Assembly (NCBI GenBank): GCA_963971225.1
Contig: OZ020267.1
Coordinates: 119,653,891-119,717,890, forward strand
Length of the DNA: 64,000 nucleotides
Direction: 5' to 3'
Origin: Melieria omissa
Taxonomy: Eukaryota; Arthropoda; Insecta; Diptera; Ulidiidae
The notes below the pieces were generated by a model. It was not told the DNA's origin, did not search any database, and saw only the letters and a program-made list of their open reading frames with translations. The position numbers and the translations under genes were made by a program. Positions 31,724-45,140 of this stretch are shown here, in pieces. The stretch's first letter is position 1; every line of letters begins with the position of its first letter.

Positions 31724-34700
31724 TAAAAACAAGTTGTTGAAATTATTCTAATCCAATTCAATTCTGAAACATATCATGGAAGTAAAATAACAAAAATATT
31801 TACTGGTATTCAGTGTGTAATTAGACTAGGAAGGGATAGGAACGACGCGCTTCGGTCCAAGTCATGGCGAACTTGGAAAAAATGTCGTCGAAAAAATGTT
31901 TAAGACTCCTAAGAACTGGTTCTGGATTATCGGAACCTCTCTACCTATCTAGTACATAATTAATTTAGAGCTTTAAACATATTGTTACCAATCGAAATTT
32001 TCTCAAAATGGAAACATATGTGAGAACAGCGAGTTAAGTTCAAAAACCTGTATGTACATTTTTTAAGATAACTTTGTTTTAAAATTGTTTGTTTATGTGC
32101 AAGCTACAAGTACACATACCTATAGCAAAATATTTACACTGTGATACCAATAAAAACTTTTCCTTTGTGTTTGACAGAGGAAAAGCTAAAATTTACACTT
32201 GTTTCCAATATTATTGCAATATTAGGCTTTCGTGCGAGTATTATCTGTGTACGCAGAATTAAATTGAGCACAACATTCATTGGTTGTATTTCGCGCGAGC
32301 CGGCACACACATTCCGTTGAATGGCCAAATATCGCTCCATACTTCTTTACATTCCATATGCCAATTTTAGTACTATTGAATGCAAGGAAGCATGGAACTC
32401 TCAAAGGCCCAAAGCCAAAAGTCGATGATTCAGTTTGCAGCTGTTTTCACTCCAGCCGCTTTCGCAATGTTGATGTACAAAAGTATTCATATTCACTTCG
32501 TCGCGCGGTCGCCTGGCAGAGCTGCCTCTGCTTGTACATTTACTCAAGCCAAAATTATTTCAAGCTTAATTGCATTTTGCGTCGTCCATCAGTGACGCTT
32601 AAAATTTGCTTCGTTCATTCACAGTATTCACACTATTGTCGCTTTTTACTTTTCACTGAGCACGGAACCGTTTTCACAATTACGGCCAACTGCAAAGCGC
32701 AACGGCAAAAATGTACAACGAACAAATTTTCAAACGCGAAACGCGGAAAACTTTTAAACATGTTCACAATTGCAATGCGATTTCAGAACAGTGCGTCCTG
32801 TGTCGCGATGCAGCCTTCTCCTCTTGTTGGATGTATACGAATTTCTTTGGTGCGATTTCCGGTGGGTTTTTGAATTTTTATTATGGTTTACATTTTGGCA
32901 AAGCCCTCGTAAAATTGTCAGTTTTTCCCAAGCCGTGTCCCATTTTTTGCTCGCCGATGTGTGTAGTGAATGCCGGGTGGCTGAGCCAGCGGCAACAAAA
33001 ACATCACCGACCAACAATAAAACGGGCACAATAAAACAATTTTAAGCGCACTCGAGCCATCTTATCGTTGCCAGCCACGAAAAATGCCGAAATAATTTAA
33101 ATTTTATAAAAACGCAACAGTGTAGCAAAAAAAGACAACAACAAAGAGTGCACACTTTCTATTCGCACATAAAAACGCTGCAAAATTTAAAACGTACTCC
33201 GCTCCACCAGCTGCATGTGTACATACATACATACTTGCATGTGTACATAATCACAAGTGATTGTGTGTGTGTTCCGTTGCTATTCCGTTTTTGCTGCGCT
33301 TTTTCGATTCTGTGATGATTTTTTTTTTTATTTTGCCTTCTGCACTTTATCAAACCTAAGCCGTCGCATATGGGGCGGTGCGGTCGCGAGATACGCGCCA
33401 AATAAATATGCCAGCGGCAATGCCGACAGCAGTGGAGAAGAAATCATGTGGACACTTGCAAGCACGAGTATTTACTGTCGCAAAGGACAGGCCGGAGGGC
33501 GCCCGCGGGCGGTGCGGGTAGCGCCCGGGCGAAGATAGAAGCGCGACTGCAAGCCGACTCCGAAATAAACATGACTTTATACGTCAGCCACAGCCGGACT
33601 TTCTCTTCTGCCTCCAGGCGGCCGCCGAGCGTCGAGCGAGCTGCGCCTAGGTTAGGGACAATCGCGCCAGGCGACATGTGTGCACCGCTCTGCGCTGCGC
33701 GGTTTTACCCACTTGAAGCCGCACCAAGCCAAGGATAACGTTGCGCCGAGTGTCTCCGCGGCGTGGTTCGATGTGCGCGCGCTTCTTTCCAGTTGTCTTG
33801 CCCCAGCGCGGCAGGTCTGCATGTCACATGTTTGCAATATGCTGCACAACGTGCAGTTCCCCGCCGTGTTGGTGTTGAGGCTGTCGTTACCGCGCGTTCA
33901 TTAATCCTTGAGTGTGGCAAAAACAAACATTGTGTTGCTCTGACGTTTTTGTCCACGAAAACGCATCCGTAAATTGAAACTCACCCGAATCCAAAGTACA
34001 ATACAAGCCCACAGACATACATACGTGTGCATGTGTATGTGCATACAAAACTATTGACACTGACTTTCAATGAAAACAGCGAAAATGAGCTCGACTTCCG
34101 TGAAATCGAGTTCATTTTCGTTGCGCCCATTCGTGCTGCTTTCTTTGCATGTTTTCAGTTAGCTACACATTTCTTTAACTGCCTTTGCTTCTAACACCAC
34201 TACATTCATAATTAGTCCTCCTCACACACTCAAGTTCGTGTGGGACTGTGCGGCTAAACGTGTGTTGTGAGGTTTTTCACGGCGTTGCTTTCATTTTGTT
34301 GCATAGTTTCGCTTCGGTAAATCGACGTGTAATCGGCATTTTTGCATTATTGCATTGTGTACCAAAAAATGCGTAATTAATGACAATAAATAACCATATG
34401 CCAAATGTTAACGGCATTTCTTGCAATTAATTGCGAGCCGGATGTGCTCGCAGCCAGCGACGGAAGCGCGTTCAAATTAAAATAAACACTCGATTGAAGT
34501 GACATTTAGTGACAGGTCGGTTTCTGTTGTTATTGTTTGCTTTCATGCATTTATTTTATTTATTTATTGCAGTTTTTTGTTTGCTTTTCAATTACTATTT
34601 GCACTCACATATTGTAATATTCGAATCAAATTGAAATACAGAACATGACGCTGAGCGCCCGCAGACCCAACCCCAGACGCGCACACACAAATGCATCACG

Positions 34701-37700
34701 CAGCTCGACACCGCAATGTGACAATTAATCATGTTTAATTACCGTCACAATACGCACTGCGCAGTGTTTAAATTTTAATTGATTTTCAATTATTACTCGC
34801 CTGTTTGAGGCGTTTAAATAAATACATATTTAACAATTAAAGGAACACGCGACAAAGAAAGGATTCCTTTTTAAAGCCACAGCAAAGTTATAAGAAACGA
34901 ATGAAAGTGAACCAATGAACATAGATAGATTTGAATCCTCTCAGTTATACACTGAAGCCTGATATATGTATATTCCATTTACCGACCCCTTTACTGTACT
35001 TGATTACACATACATTTGCGCGTTTATCCGTTCCTTTTGATTCTTTTTGGCATTACAACTACTCCTAAGAGCATGGGGCCTTTCCTACGCTTCGCTTCAT
35101 ATTAGTTTCATTAGCCTAAGTGGTCCCAGCACAGAGCAGGTGACCCCACTTTTCACCTCCGTCAAATACAGATTTGACCACTTTAAAACTCGAGCATTGA
35201 AAATGTATGGTGCGCGCCAGCCAAAAGTCAAACGAATATAGCTCAGTTCAGTCTCGAAATGTAGCCATCGTTTGGACAAAAATTTTCCCCACACTAAATT
35301 ATTACACAACTCTTTTGCTCTCTACGAATTCCACACCAAGGTAAGTATGGAATGTCTATAAATAGAACAATCAAATCAAATTCAGAAATGAGAGCAATAC
35401 TATAAAAAGAAAACTTTAGGAGAAAGTTACATAGAATTTATTGAATTTCCTACACATTGCAGTAATTATAGTCACATATCGGAATTTATTGCTATTCCCT
35501 AGATTTTAGAACCAGTTACTCATGTAAGATTGTAGCGCTTTAACTGTTCATTTTTTATAAAAATATTTTTAATTTTCGAAACCAGCCCAAAAATGTGAAT
35601 CTTTCCCATTTACATATATTAAAAAAGGCATGAAACTGCCAGTCCCCCTTAGAGATGTCAATTCTAGGCAGAAGATGTGCTTACAATCACACCATGCGTA
35701 GATTTATATTAGTCTGTCTACCAACTACTACTGATGGGCCCCACCAACTTCCTTCTACTATATGTTGACAGATTTATTACAGAATGAAAAATCTACATTT
35801 TTCAGACATTTTTTCCTTTCATAAATAGCAAACATCTCGTACCCAAAAATTTGCCTATTGAAATCCAGATGCGCCCGTGAACAAGCACAGCCACCTCCGT
35901 GGGGCAACACAGCAAATTGAAACGTTGTACGTGTGGAAATCGAGTGTTCTCGTACCCGAATGGCAAACTTTAACTTGTGTATTGCACATATTTTTAGCAA
36001 ATGATATTTGCGCAAACATTCACCGTGCTGCGCGCGTGTACAACAAATACATTGATCTCATTTCACACAAACTCGTTCACAACATTTTCCATCCATTACG
36101 TAAGCAAGTCCAATTCCATTCGGGCGTTGCGCTGCACATGATGCACGCACCCGGCCGTTACCGTCCTTCCGCTATGTCACTATGCCGAACTTGCGATGGA
36201 GAAAGTATCGCAGCGGCTGGTTAAATTTAAATCTCACCAAATTAGAGCCAAGCAGACGCGAAATTCACCATGCCGACACCAAAAGCAGCAACAGCAACAG
36301 CACCAGAACCAACACCAACTCACACACACGCAGGCGGCTGTTCGCACACCGCCGGCGAGCGCCCATCGCCCAGCGAGCTAGGAGCACTCGTGTATTTTTA
36401 GAAGCAGATTTTCTGATTCTGCCGGCCGCAACGTTCTCCATAAATAGCAACGGCCAGAACGCCATTTTAAGATTTTGCTTGGCCAAATCCGAGAGCAACG
36501 ACAGCAGGAAAACAAAAGTGAAAACGAGAAATGAAAATCCGGCAAAAGCTCGTCCGACGTTAGCACGCGACAGATGAGGCTGTCATATGACACTTTAACG
36601 TGATTTATGACATTCGATACGGTGCACCGGCTTATTTGATTTCTACCACCGCCTCCGGCGTTAATACAGCATTAGCTGTTTTACCAATTGGGCGAGGCGA
36701 CGGAATTCGCTTTCGAGACAGTCTTTTCTGATAACCATTCAAGCGTCGGAAATTCGCTTCGAAACGTCGCTACGGCGCACGATCCATAGTCACTGTCTTT
36801 CTTTTCGAAGAGGTTCACCTGCGCTTGGCCGCTTTTACGTAACGAACACACTTGGCACAGCGCTGTTGAAAATGTTTGTGGGATGTGCGACGACAATTTT
36901 CACCAGCGATCCGTACTGATCGACCTCACAATCAACAATGCACTAAAGGATGCAAAATTGTCGACTTGGTGCCACATTGCCATGACTGTACTCCACAGCC
37001 GTCCGGCACAGCGTAGTGTGCCGAGATCGGCGACGGCGTCGGCGTGGGGTGTTCCACTTCGTGTTCCGACCGGCGGAGTACGGTTCTGAAAACTGCGTGA
37101 GTGTCTGTGTCGTATTGGCACGTCCATGGACCAGTACGCACACTGCTCATGCATACGCGCCGACCACATGCACACGTCCATCCACTTTCACATGCTCGCA
37201 TCCTACCGTGTGTTCGTCGTCTTGCGTTTTGTTCGTCTTGTTCGATTGGATCCCAAAATATAACCGTAGAGCGAAAAGCGCGAGCCAAGTGATTCGATCC
37301 ATACGTGGGATATCTCGCGCAGTCGCACTGTCGCTCCGTCCGTCTATACTTAGAATACAACCAACACATAGCAGCGCCAACACGATCGTGGCACGAAGTA
37401 AAAATATCCCAGCGACGGTGGACCGCCATAGGCAGGGCGGCGCACGAAACGACGATCCCCACCGACCAAAGCGACGATGACCAAGAACAACGTTCTCACT
37501 GTCGGCCGCGACGGCTAAGATGATCTTCGTGATGACGAATTTAGAGAATTCTTCAATTGTTTGGCATCCGAAACACAGACTGACTAATGGTCTCTTCCTC
37601 ACCCCGTCACTCTACCCGCACTTGCCTTCTTCGATCTAAAAATGGCTCAGAGATTTCTTTCCTCTTTCGTAAGATCGATATTTGGGCCGTATGCTGGCTG

Positions 37701-38297
37701 CTGTTCTGAGAGCAATATGACCACAAGCATTCGAGTCTCCAGCTCACTTCGAGAGAAGCAAAACTGCTGGGCAAAAACGTTCGCAATACAACATGCTTAT
37801 ACAATACAAATATTTATAGACCGGATACAAGTATCAGTTTCTCTCTGAAAATGTCATAAATTGCCAGAAAGGTTCTTAATGGAAATTGAGATCCACAGGA
37901 CTTTTTTACACACAAATGAACTCGGCGTAGGGATGTTGGATACACAGAACCGCACAAGCACTTAATAACTGCTACATTGACAACTTTTCTTGATAGCTAT
38001 TAAGCAGTTTAAGTGGCGATAACAAGGCTCAATTAGAATTCACAACTTTCGATCGATAGGGGTCAATGCTCCAGCAAAATGTCAGTGCTACCTCGTTCAT
38101 TCCATGTCGATGCTCAAACAAACTTTCAGTCCTGCTCGTTCATTTTTCCATATCATTTGTTACTCCAGTAACTACTTTTTTCATAATAGCCGTGACTAAG
38201 TAAAGCAAATGATACTTGTTTGGAAAAGTTGCGTTGTCGAATTATAGAATAAAACTAGTAAAATGTTTCAGTCGATTTCGACGAACTAATTCATACA
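31724..38297. other. Non-coding stretch
   Basis: I support no gene here. GC-rich blocks (about 33450-33900 and 36900-37600) have long open frames on both strands at once, as GC-rich non-coding DNA does; none shows a domain. Short CATACATA repeats occur near 33222-33240 and 34012-34034. The rest is AT-rich. Confidence 0.4.
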
Positions 38298-38305
38298 CTG
38301 CTTCT

Positions 38306-38461
38306 CAGTGGCGGATTCAGGGGGGTGTTTTGGGGGTTGAAACCCCCCCCGAAATATTTGGATCGCCTATAAAACTACATACAAATTAAAAGACATTTTA
38401 CAATTATTAAATAATTACTTTTTGAAACCCCCCCCGAAATATTTTTCTGAATCCGCGCCTG
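38306..38461. mobile_element. hAT-type MITE, 156 bp
   Basis: Ends CAGTGGCGGATTCAG and, complemented, CAGGCGCGGATTCAG, with an 8-bp near-duplication CTGCTTCT / TTGCTTCT (38298-38305 and 38462-38469; 7 of 8). An inner direct repeat, AACCCCCCCCGAAATATTT, occurs twice. Size, ends and 8-bp duplication fit a hAT MITE. Confidence 0.85.
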
Positions 38462-38835
38462 TTGCTTCTATTACAAATGAATATACATGAATTATATATA
38501 TGAATTACAAATGAATATATATATATAATACTGAACGGACAACGATGATTTGAAAATCAGCCTTCTCAGCCTTCGTTTTTCCCCTTTCCAACGTAAGAAT
38601 CGGTAATACTTACGTAAACTTACAGACGGACAGAACGGCATTGTTTCATCGATTGTACTGCTGATTCTAAACTATTGTTTCGCTTTTCCTCAGTAAGTAC
38701 TCATAGTACTTATCATTACATTAGTCCAAGGATCAAACTCGGCCTGGACTCAATAAGGGAAACCACAACTTTTCTTTCGCCGAGTGTTCCTATCCTCTGA
38801 GAGAAGAATTATTTTCGCTCGTAATCGCGCTTATA

Positions 38836-39373
38836 TAGGGTGTCTCATCGATTGGTTGCATTTTGAACTTCGACTTTGGCAGCACTTACGTCTATCATAC
38901 TTTGACAGATAATTAGTTTATTGTTTGCGGGTAACGAATATGGATTGCTTTTCGCTCGAAGAACGCTGGGAAGTGTGAAATTCTACTTTCAAAGTGAATT
39001 TTCAGTCGCTGATACAGTCAGAAATCGTATAATCAGCCGTTTTGGCAATGTGCACTGGCCACCGTGCAGCTGCGATTTGACTTTTTGTTGAGAACCGTGA
39101 AGGATAGATATTATGTGGACCCGCCAGCGTCGATTGACGGCTTGAAAGCCAATATTCGACAAGCCTTCGGTGAGATAGAGCCGCACACATTGGAAAATGT
39201 AGTGAAAAATTGGTTCGAAAGAATGACGTAATGATGTAAGCCAGCAACGGTAGTAACATGAATGCAATTGTATTCCATACATGACGGCATGGATACCGAC
39301 GGTTTGGAAAAATACCTGTGCGTTCATTATTTTTCAGCCAATTTAAAATGCAAGTTTCTGTTGAGGCACCCTG
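38836..39373 (+). mobile_element. Deleted rosa-like mariner element
   Basis: A 538-bp element with ends TAGGGTGTCTCA and, complemented, CAGGGTGCCTCA, flanked by TA (38834-38835 and 39374-39375). It keeps only the two ends of a transposase gene, so it is a deletion derivative of a ~1.3-kb element. Confidence 0.8.
38940..39231 (+). pseudogene. Rosa-type transposase, N- and C-termini only
   Basis: ATG at 38940 opens MDCFSLEERWEV; after a one-base frame change the sequence reads KFYFQSEFSVADTVRNRI, the start of an HTH. It then jumps to NVHWPPCSCDLT, the motif around the third catalytic Asp, then VKDRYYVDPPASIDGLKANI and IRQAFGEIEPHTLENVVKNW to a stop at 39229-39231. The region with the other catalytic Asp residues is deleted, and so is part of the LTPLDYFLWG motif. 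The motif order matches the abundant insect mariner group with WPPRSCDLTPLDY (rosa or DD41D-like). Confidence 0.8.
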
Positions 39374-42300
39374 TATACTTATAGTACAAATTTTTCATTA
39401 TAAAACAGGATTTACGTAATTTGGTTTTTAATTAAATACATGCCACCCCTCCCCCCAACCTTCCTACATATTATTTGTAATTAATTTATTTGCAAGTGTT
39501 TTGGGGAATATGAAAAATTCGTGAGATGATCTTATTTTAAGTGGAAATCGTTACTCCCATTAGTTCACTTACTAGCGAGAGCCAGTTTGGTATCCAGAAG
39601 AGACCATGCGCGGGCTGTGCTTTAACTTGTCAAGACAAGGAGGCAGAACCGATCAGGTGTCCTCCGAGCAGAACCGATTATCGACTATCCTCGATAATTC
39701 ATATCACAGCCTTCTACGGTTGGTGCACTCCCTTCAATTGCAGACAATTATGCAATTATATCAACTTGCAATCCTAAATTCTATTGACACAGTACCGTCG
39801 TAGGGATGAACCGAACACCATATATCCAACCTCTCTTTGCCTCGTCAAGATGTGTGTTTCATGGCGAGGCCATACACTTATATTTGTTTATATATTTACT
39901 TTATTATACATATTTCATGTTTATGTTTACAATCGTATGCCATGTTTGTATTTGTAGCATTTATTGCTTTCTTGGCATCAAACCTGATGATGTATAAAAT
40001 TGTTTTTGGTCAGAATAGAGATATTGTTTTATAATTAAAATACATGCGCGAATTTAGTATAATGCAAATGAAGATCTTAAAACCGTATTGGAAGAAAAGT
40101 GCACTGACAATTGAGGCCCACAATGTGGCACATATTGCGTAAACCAGGAAGACTTGCGATTATTTTACTTAAAAGAATTGTGCACTCAGAAACGATGTGC
40201 GTGAGTGTGTGTGTTTTAATATACGTGCATATGTACATAAAGTTGAAGTCTACATTATCTTTTATCGTTTTGTTTTAATTTTTCAATTTTGCTTAATTTC
40301 GTTTATCCGCGCACAGATGCCCTCCTCAAACGAAAGTAGGCACAAGCGCAATTTAGATTTTTACGATTTCAACCATAAAATGTACATAGATATTTTTGGT
40401 GGCCGAAATAGCTCCCGGATTATTTGTGTTTTATTGAAAAAGAAGAAGCTTCGCAGCACAACGGACACAACTGTGTAGCGGCACACACACGCACACGTCG
40501 GGCACATGCACACACGCACAGAAACACAGACTTATCGGTATGTGTGGGTGAGCGTGTTCTTGCACAAGCGCTCACCAATCGAATCGGCGCATATGCAGAT
40601 ACATCTCGTGCCATAAAACAGAAACAATAACGCTCGAAAATAGAAGCAGAAACATTTTACGATTTAACATCAAAAGTGCACTTGGCCAACGCCGCAATAA
40701 AAAGGCGGCAGCGCAGCGCTGCTCTCGAACAGTAATAGAAAATTAATGATAAATGTCCTCGCGAGGTGTTACCAACGCAGTCGCATTTATCACCTTCAAA
40801 TTGGTCATTAGCACGCACCACACGCCGTTCGCACGACGTCACACTCGTAAAACCGAACACAGGTCCCACATCCCCAATTGCATCGGGGGGCCGGAGCAGT
40901 GTTGCACGCGACGTGACTCGCAATTCACTTTTCTAAATATTGGAACGGAGTGGCATTTACATCTGGGCGCGAGCCCGATTGCAGCGAGCGTTGCGTTGGA
41001 GCCGCGAAGAGTTGAAATCTGAAATTAAAAGTCAACCAACCAACACAATTGAACTCATGTCATCCACCTTCAGGCAGCAGCTGCGGCAGCGGCAGAGAAT
41101 GAGCACGAAAATTGCAAGCGACGCAAAAGAGAAAACAATTGTTTTTGTGCGCCTGCACGCACAACGAGTACAACACCCTCGAAAAACACGTGTTCGCCAC
41201 ATTCCTCATTCCCATTCCATACCCAGCGCTGCGCCGATTCATTTCGTAATTATGAGCTCACACACAGCGCGCCCGCGTCCGCACACTAGCTCTCGACGGC
41301 CATTCCGACAGCATCGACGGCTGAATCGGCGTCCAGGGGCTGGGGCCTCAAGGGCTCAACGGCTGCGTGGACATTTTTTACGAGCAACACAGCCGCATCG
41401 TACGCATCGGCACTGAACTAATTCCAGCGGGCCCACACTGGAAGTAGCGTCAGACAGCGGGAGGTGCGAAACGAACTGCGACAATCCGAAAAATGCGACA
41501 AGCAACCGCAGGAAACATGACTTTTCAGCAGCATGTGGTGATCTTCGCCAAGCGTGTTGCCACCACGAGTGTCTGTCAGCCAGACGATTCGGCTGAGAGC
41601 GACTCTCATCGATTTTGTTGGCAGAACTGCAGTTTATCTTGTCACTGGGAAATACATAGATACGGTTAATGATCGGCGATTGTGCACTGCGACGACCAAA
41701 GAACGGTGATACGGTAGACGGTGACATATCAACTGGATTCCGCTTATCACAACAAATTATGTCAAGCAGAGCTTACAAACGACGTTCAAAATAATAATAT
41801 AACTAATTTCTACCTGTAGTAAAAATTCAGTGCCTGTGCGTCTCTATGCAGACACAATATGGCCACAATGTTTTTGTATCCTTAAGCCATGAGTGCAGGC
41901 CCGAAGTTTCCGCTGGACTCCCTTTCCTTCCATAAATTCGCATCTTGAAATTACAGCAGCATAAAGTGCGCTACTGCACACCGCGACCTGCCAAAGCCAA
42001 CTCCTCTTCAGCCCTTCGCCTCTCTTGGCGCACTTTAATTAAAATGCCAAATGGATGCGAGTGTCTCCCTGGCCGAGCATCGTGTGCGGCAGTTTCAAAG
42101 CGGCTGCAGCATGCGAGTGCGAAAACAACGCATTCGCCACCAAAGTTAAGAAAAATTGCACTCAAGCTGCGTGCGAGCACAGTGTGTGAGTGTGTTTGCT
42201 GCTGCTCAGACTCCCGCTTTCTTGTCGACTGCTGCCTTCAGATAGGACTGCTCGCCTTTTGGCTTTAACTTTCCAAAAGTTTGGCATTATGAAAAAAATC

Positions 42301-44279
42301 TGGGATGGAGTTGGACGCAAACATATAGTGGCACAAGCCCATCGCAAACACCCACACCGGCGAGCCATCGGCTGACTGCAAGGGTTGAGTGCACTTGCCT
42401 GCAGGGGCGGCCAACACGAGCGAGTGGCTCAAGTTTCTGGTCGCCATCCGCAAAATGTTTTCCTCGCGATTCAATTCACCACAAAAACGTTTGAGAATTA
42501 TTGCAAAAGTTTTTTCCGCTGCAGAATGAAAACGCATAAATTTTAAAATCAAGAAGCGTTCGTATCGCCGTGTGCGGACTGTGCGTATGTATGTGTGCTC
42601 AGCTGAAGCGGAGTGGACTCACACACCTTGCGTGCGACATCGAGTAGCGAGTCAGCCAGCAACCAGCAAACGGCAACGAGCTAGTAATCGCGACGGCTGC
42701 GGCTCCAGCTCTGTCTTTGGCCGTTGCTGCTACTGCCGTTGTGGTTGTTGCTGCTGCTGCTGCTGTTGTTTTCTTCGGTTGCATTGTAAACTTTTGCGAA
42801 AAGTGCAGAAGAGCCAAAAAATATCGCATTATTTTTGCGCACATTACCAGGAAGAGGTCGTCGGGCCGCAAGACGGCTCTGTGGGCGGAGCACAAGCTTG
42901 ATATATGGAACTTTCTTAACATTCACGAATAAATATCGCCTCAGGAATAGGAAACCCTACACAGCGCATCTATAAACGTATACCTTTGTATACGTGCATA
43001 CATACATACATATTTATACAGATATGTACATTTTTGAGTGACAAAATATTAAGACTTATTCTAAATGCGTAGAGTCCTAGCAATAATTAACCCGGTAGCG
43101 TCTAGCGAGAACACTAAACATGCACTTAAAAATGTAAGAGGCTATCATGGGGTGATCCTGCGCAGTAGTGACGGACCCAAGGCCAAATCTATTCATTAAT
43201 TTGAACCCATGTCCGCCGAAGAACTCGTTTAATCGAAATATTCGTACATTCAGATTACAGATATGAGCTGTAATATTGTTGTAAAATAGGCGACTAAATT
43301 CCAAGCAGAGCGTCCATCAATTTCTTGATCTACGAGTTCTGTCAGCAAGTAGTCCATGTACATAGGTATGTTCGTATGTATGTATATCGTGCTATGATTT
43401 GAATGAGATATATTATTATGACGTAGAAAACCTATGGTCGGATGTTTTGTTGTAATAAATATGTATGTGCATTTTGTATTTTTGATCTTTTTTGATGTTT
43501 TTAGGTCTTGGGTTGGTTTTTTGTTGGTGACGCGCAAACTTTTGCCATAAATCATTTTCACGCATACACACACGTAAACGCTACTATGGGCCAATCGTCT
43601 GCTTATTTGTTCATAATCATTTTTTTTAGCAACCAACAGATGACGCACGTTGCAGCACGTTGCCGATTGCAGCGTTTCCAAAATATTAAAGCCCTCAAGC
43701 ACATTGCAGCAACCCGAACGAGTGAAAAATTAAAAGTTACATAAGAAGGTGTGCTTTCGCTTGGGAGAAGTTTAAACTTTCCGCTTTCCCCCAAAGACAC
43801 ATTCACTGGCACACCTACAACTTGCCCACCCCATCAGTTTTCGACGCGACGCCGACCAAGTCGCGCGTTACATTCAGCACACTGCCGCCGCCGCTTCTCG
43901 GTTGCTTTGGCTGTTGGATTTGTGCCTTTGTTGCCGATGCCAATGTCAAAACTTCACCACGAACGTGACATGAAAATCAGTGTGATGAAAAATACTAAAT
44001 CGTGACTGAAATACTTTATTCAGAGGAGTGGCGAAAATAACGGAGAATAATTGAGACTCCTTATGCACAAAAATCTTAGAGCTAAAGCCGTGAAGTAATG
44101 TTTCCTTAGAACCGTCAACTAAAACATAGGCCCACTTTGCACTGCCCTGTACTCTAGTCCGTAATTAATAACAATCATCGTGGGCTTTCGGGTCCAAAAC
44201 AGATATAAAAAAATATATCGAAAAGTTTTTATCGACATTTCCGCGCCCAGAACACAAAAGCATAAAAGTAAAATATGGA
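39374..44279. other. Non-coding stretch with GC-rich blocks
   Basis: No supported gene. It holds (CTG)n near 42741-42767 inside a GC-rich block (about 42550-42900), and CA-rich repeats near 40484-40520. Apparent frames rich in Arg, His and Ala at 40940-41416 and 42572-42901 are by-products of base composition. Confidence 0.4.
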
Positions 44280-45140
44280 AATAGCTGGGCCCCGCGGCAT
44301 TGCACTCAAGTTTTGTCTCTATAGACCCCGAATTTCAAAAAATCCCGTCTTAGCAGAAGTTTATTTTCTTAAAAGTGCCTACAGTTCAAATTTCATGTTT
44401 GTAACTTTAGCGGTTTGGGCTGGGCACTAATGAATCAGTCAGTCAGTCAGTGCAAACAATTATATGTATATTGATTTGAGTTCTATGGGCGGTGCCATGC
44501 CCCTTTTATGCAATGTCCAACCAACGAAAGGCTGCGTCCCAGTTTCATTGATGTGCAAATTACAGTTCCAAAGTACAGAAAATTTGAGTCACAAAAAATG
44601 TGCCACGCCCTTTGTCCAACGCCCATCAAATTTTAGCAGTAGAATGACACGGCTCATAAGTTATGACTTATAAGCCGACTTATAATTCCGAAGCTATTCT
44701 ACATTAACATTTTGGATTGTATGGGCAGTGCCATGCCCCATCCTATTACCCCTTTGGAAAGGCATGTCTAAATCCTAAATCCTTGATGTGTGACCTGTAG
44801 TTCCAAAGTTATTCAAAATATTTGGGTCGCTTGAAAGTGCCACACCCCTTGTCCAACCCTTATGAAAATTTACCAGTGAGACGACACATCTAAATGGTGA
44901 CCCTGTACCAAATTTCAAGTCTGTCCAAAGATATTAATTTTTAAAAAATTGTGGTGGTATGAGAGGTGCCACGCCCACCTGTTGGGTCATATTCGGACTA
45001 TGTGGTTTACCGAGATTTAGTCATGGCGAACATTCCGTGAAAGATTTAGTCCAATCGGCCGTCTATTTTATGAGTTTTAGTGTCGTGTGACCAATCAACA
45101 AACAAACCAACAGACATTCATTTTAAAGGTATATGTAGAT
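44280..45140 (+). repeat. Second copy of the CCACGCCCC repeat
   Basis: It starts at AGCTGGGCCCCG and follows the 20045-20640 part of the first copy: CCCCGAATTTC, AATCCCGTCTTAGC, TTTCATGTTTGTA, an ATCAGTCAGTCAGTCAGT run, then about five units of ~110-140 bp with GCCACGCCC and TTCCAAAGTTATT phrases. It ends near GAGTTTTAGTGTCGTGTGAC and CAACAGACATTCATTTTA. It lacks the ~140-bp array seen in the first copy. No gene. Confidence 0.75.

Noticed and set aside
36932..37602. Overlapping 150-176-codon frames on both strands
   Set aside because: Arg/His/Ser-rich in all frames with no motif or splice logic; typical of GC-rich non-coding DNA.
40940..41416. 158-codon frame rich in Arg, His, Gln
   Set aside because: No domain, no conserved start context, composition-driven.
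42717..42932. Poly-Ala/Val frame
   Set aside because: Translation of a CTG/GTT simple repeat.
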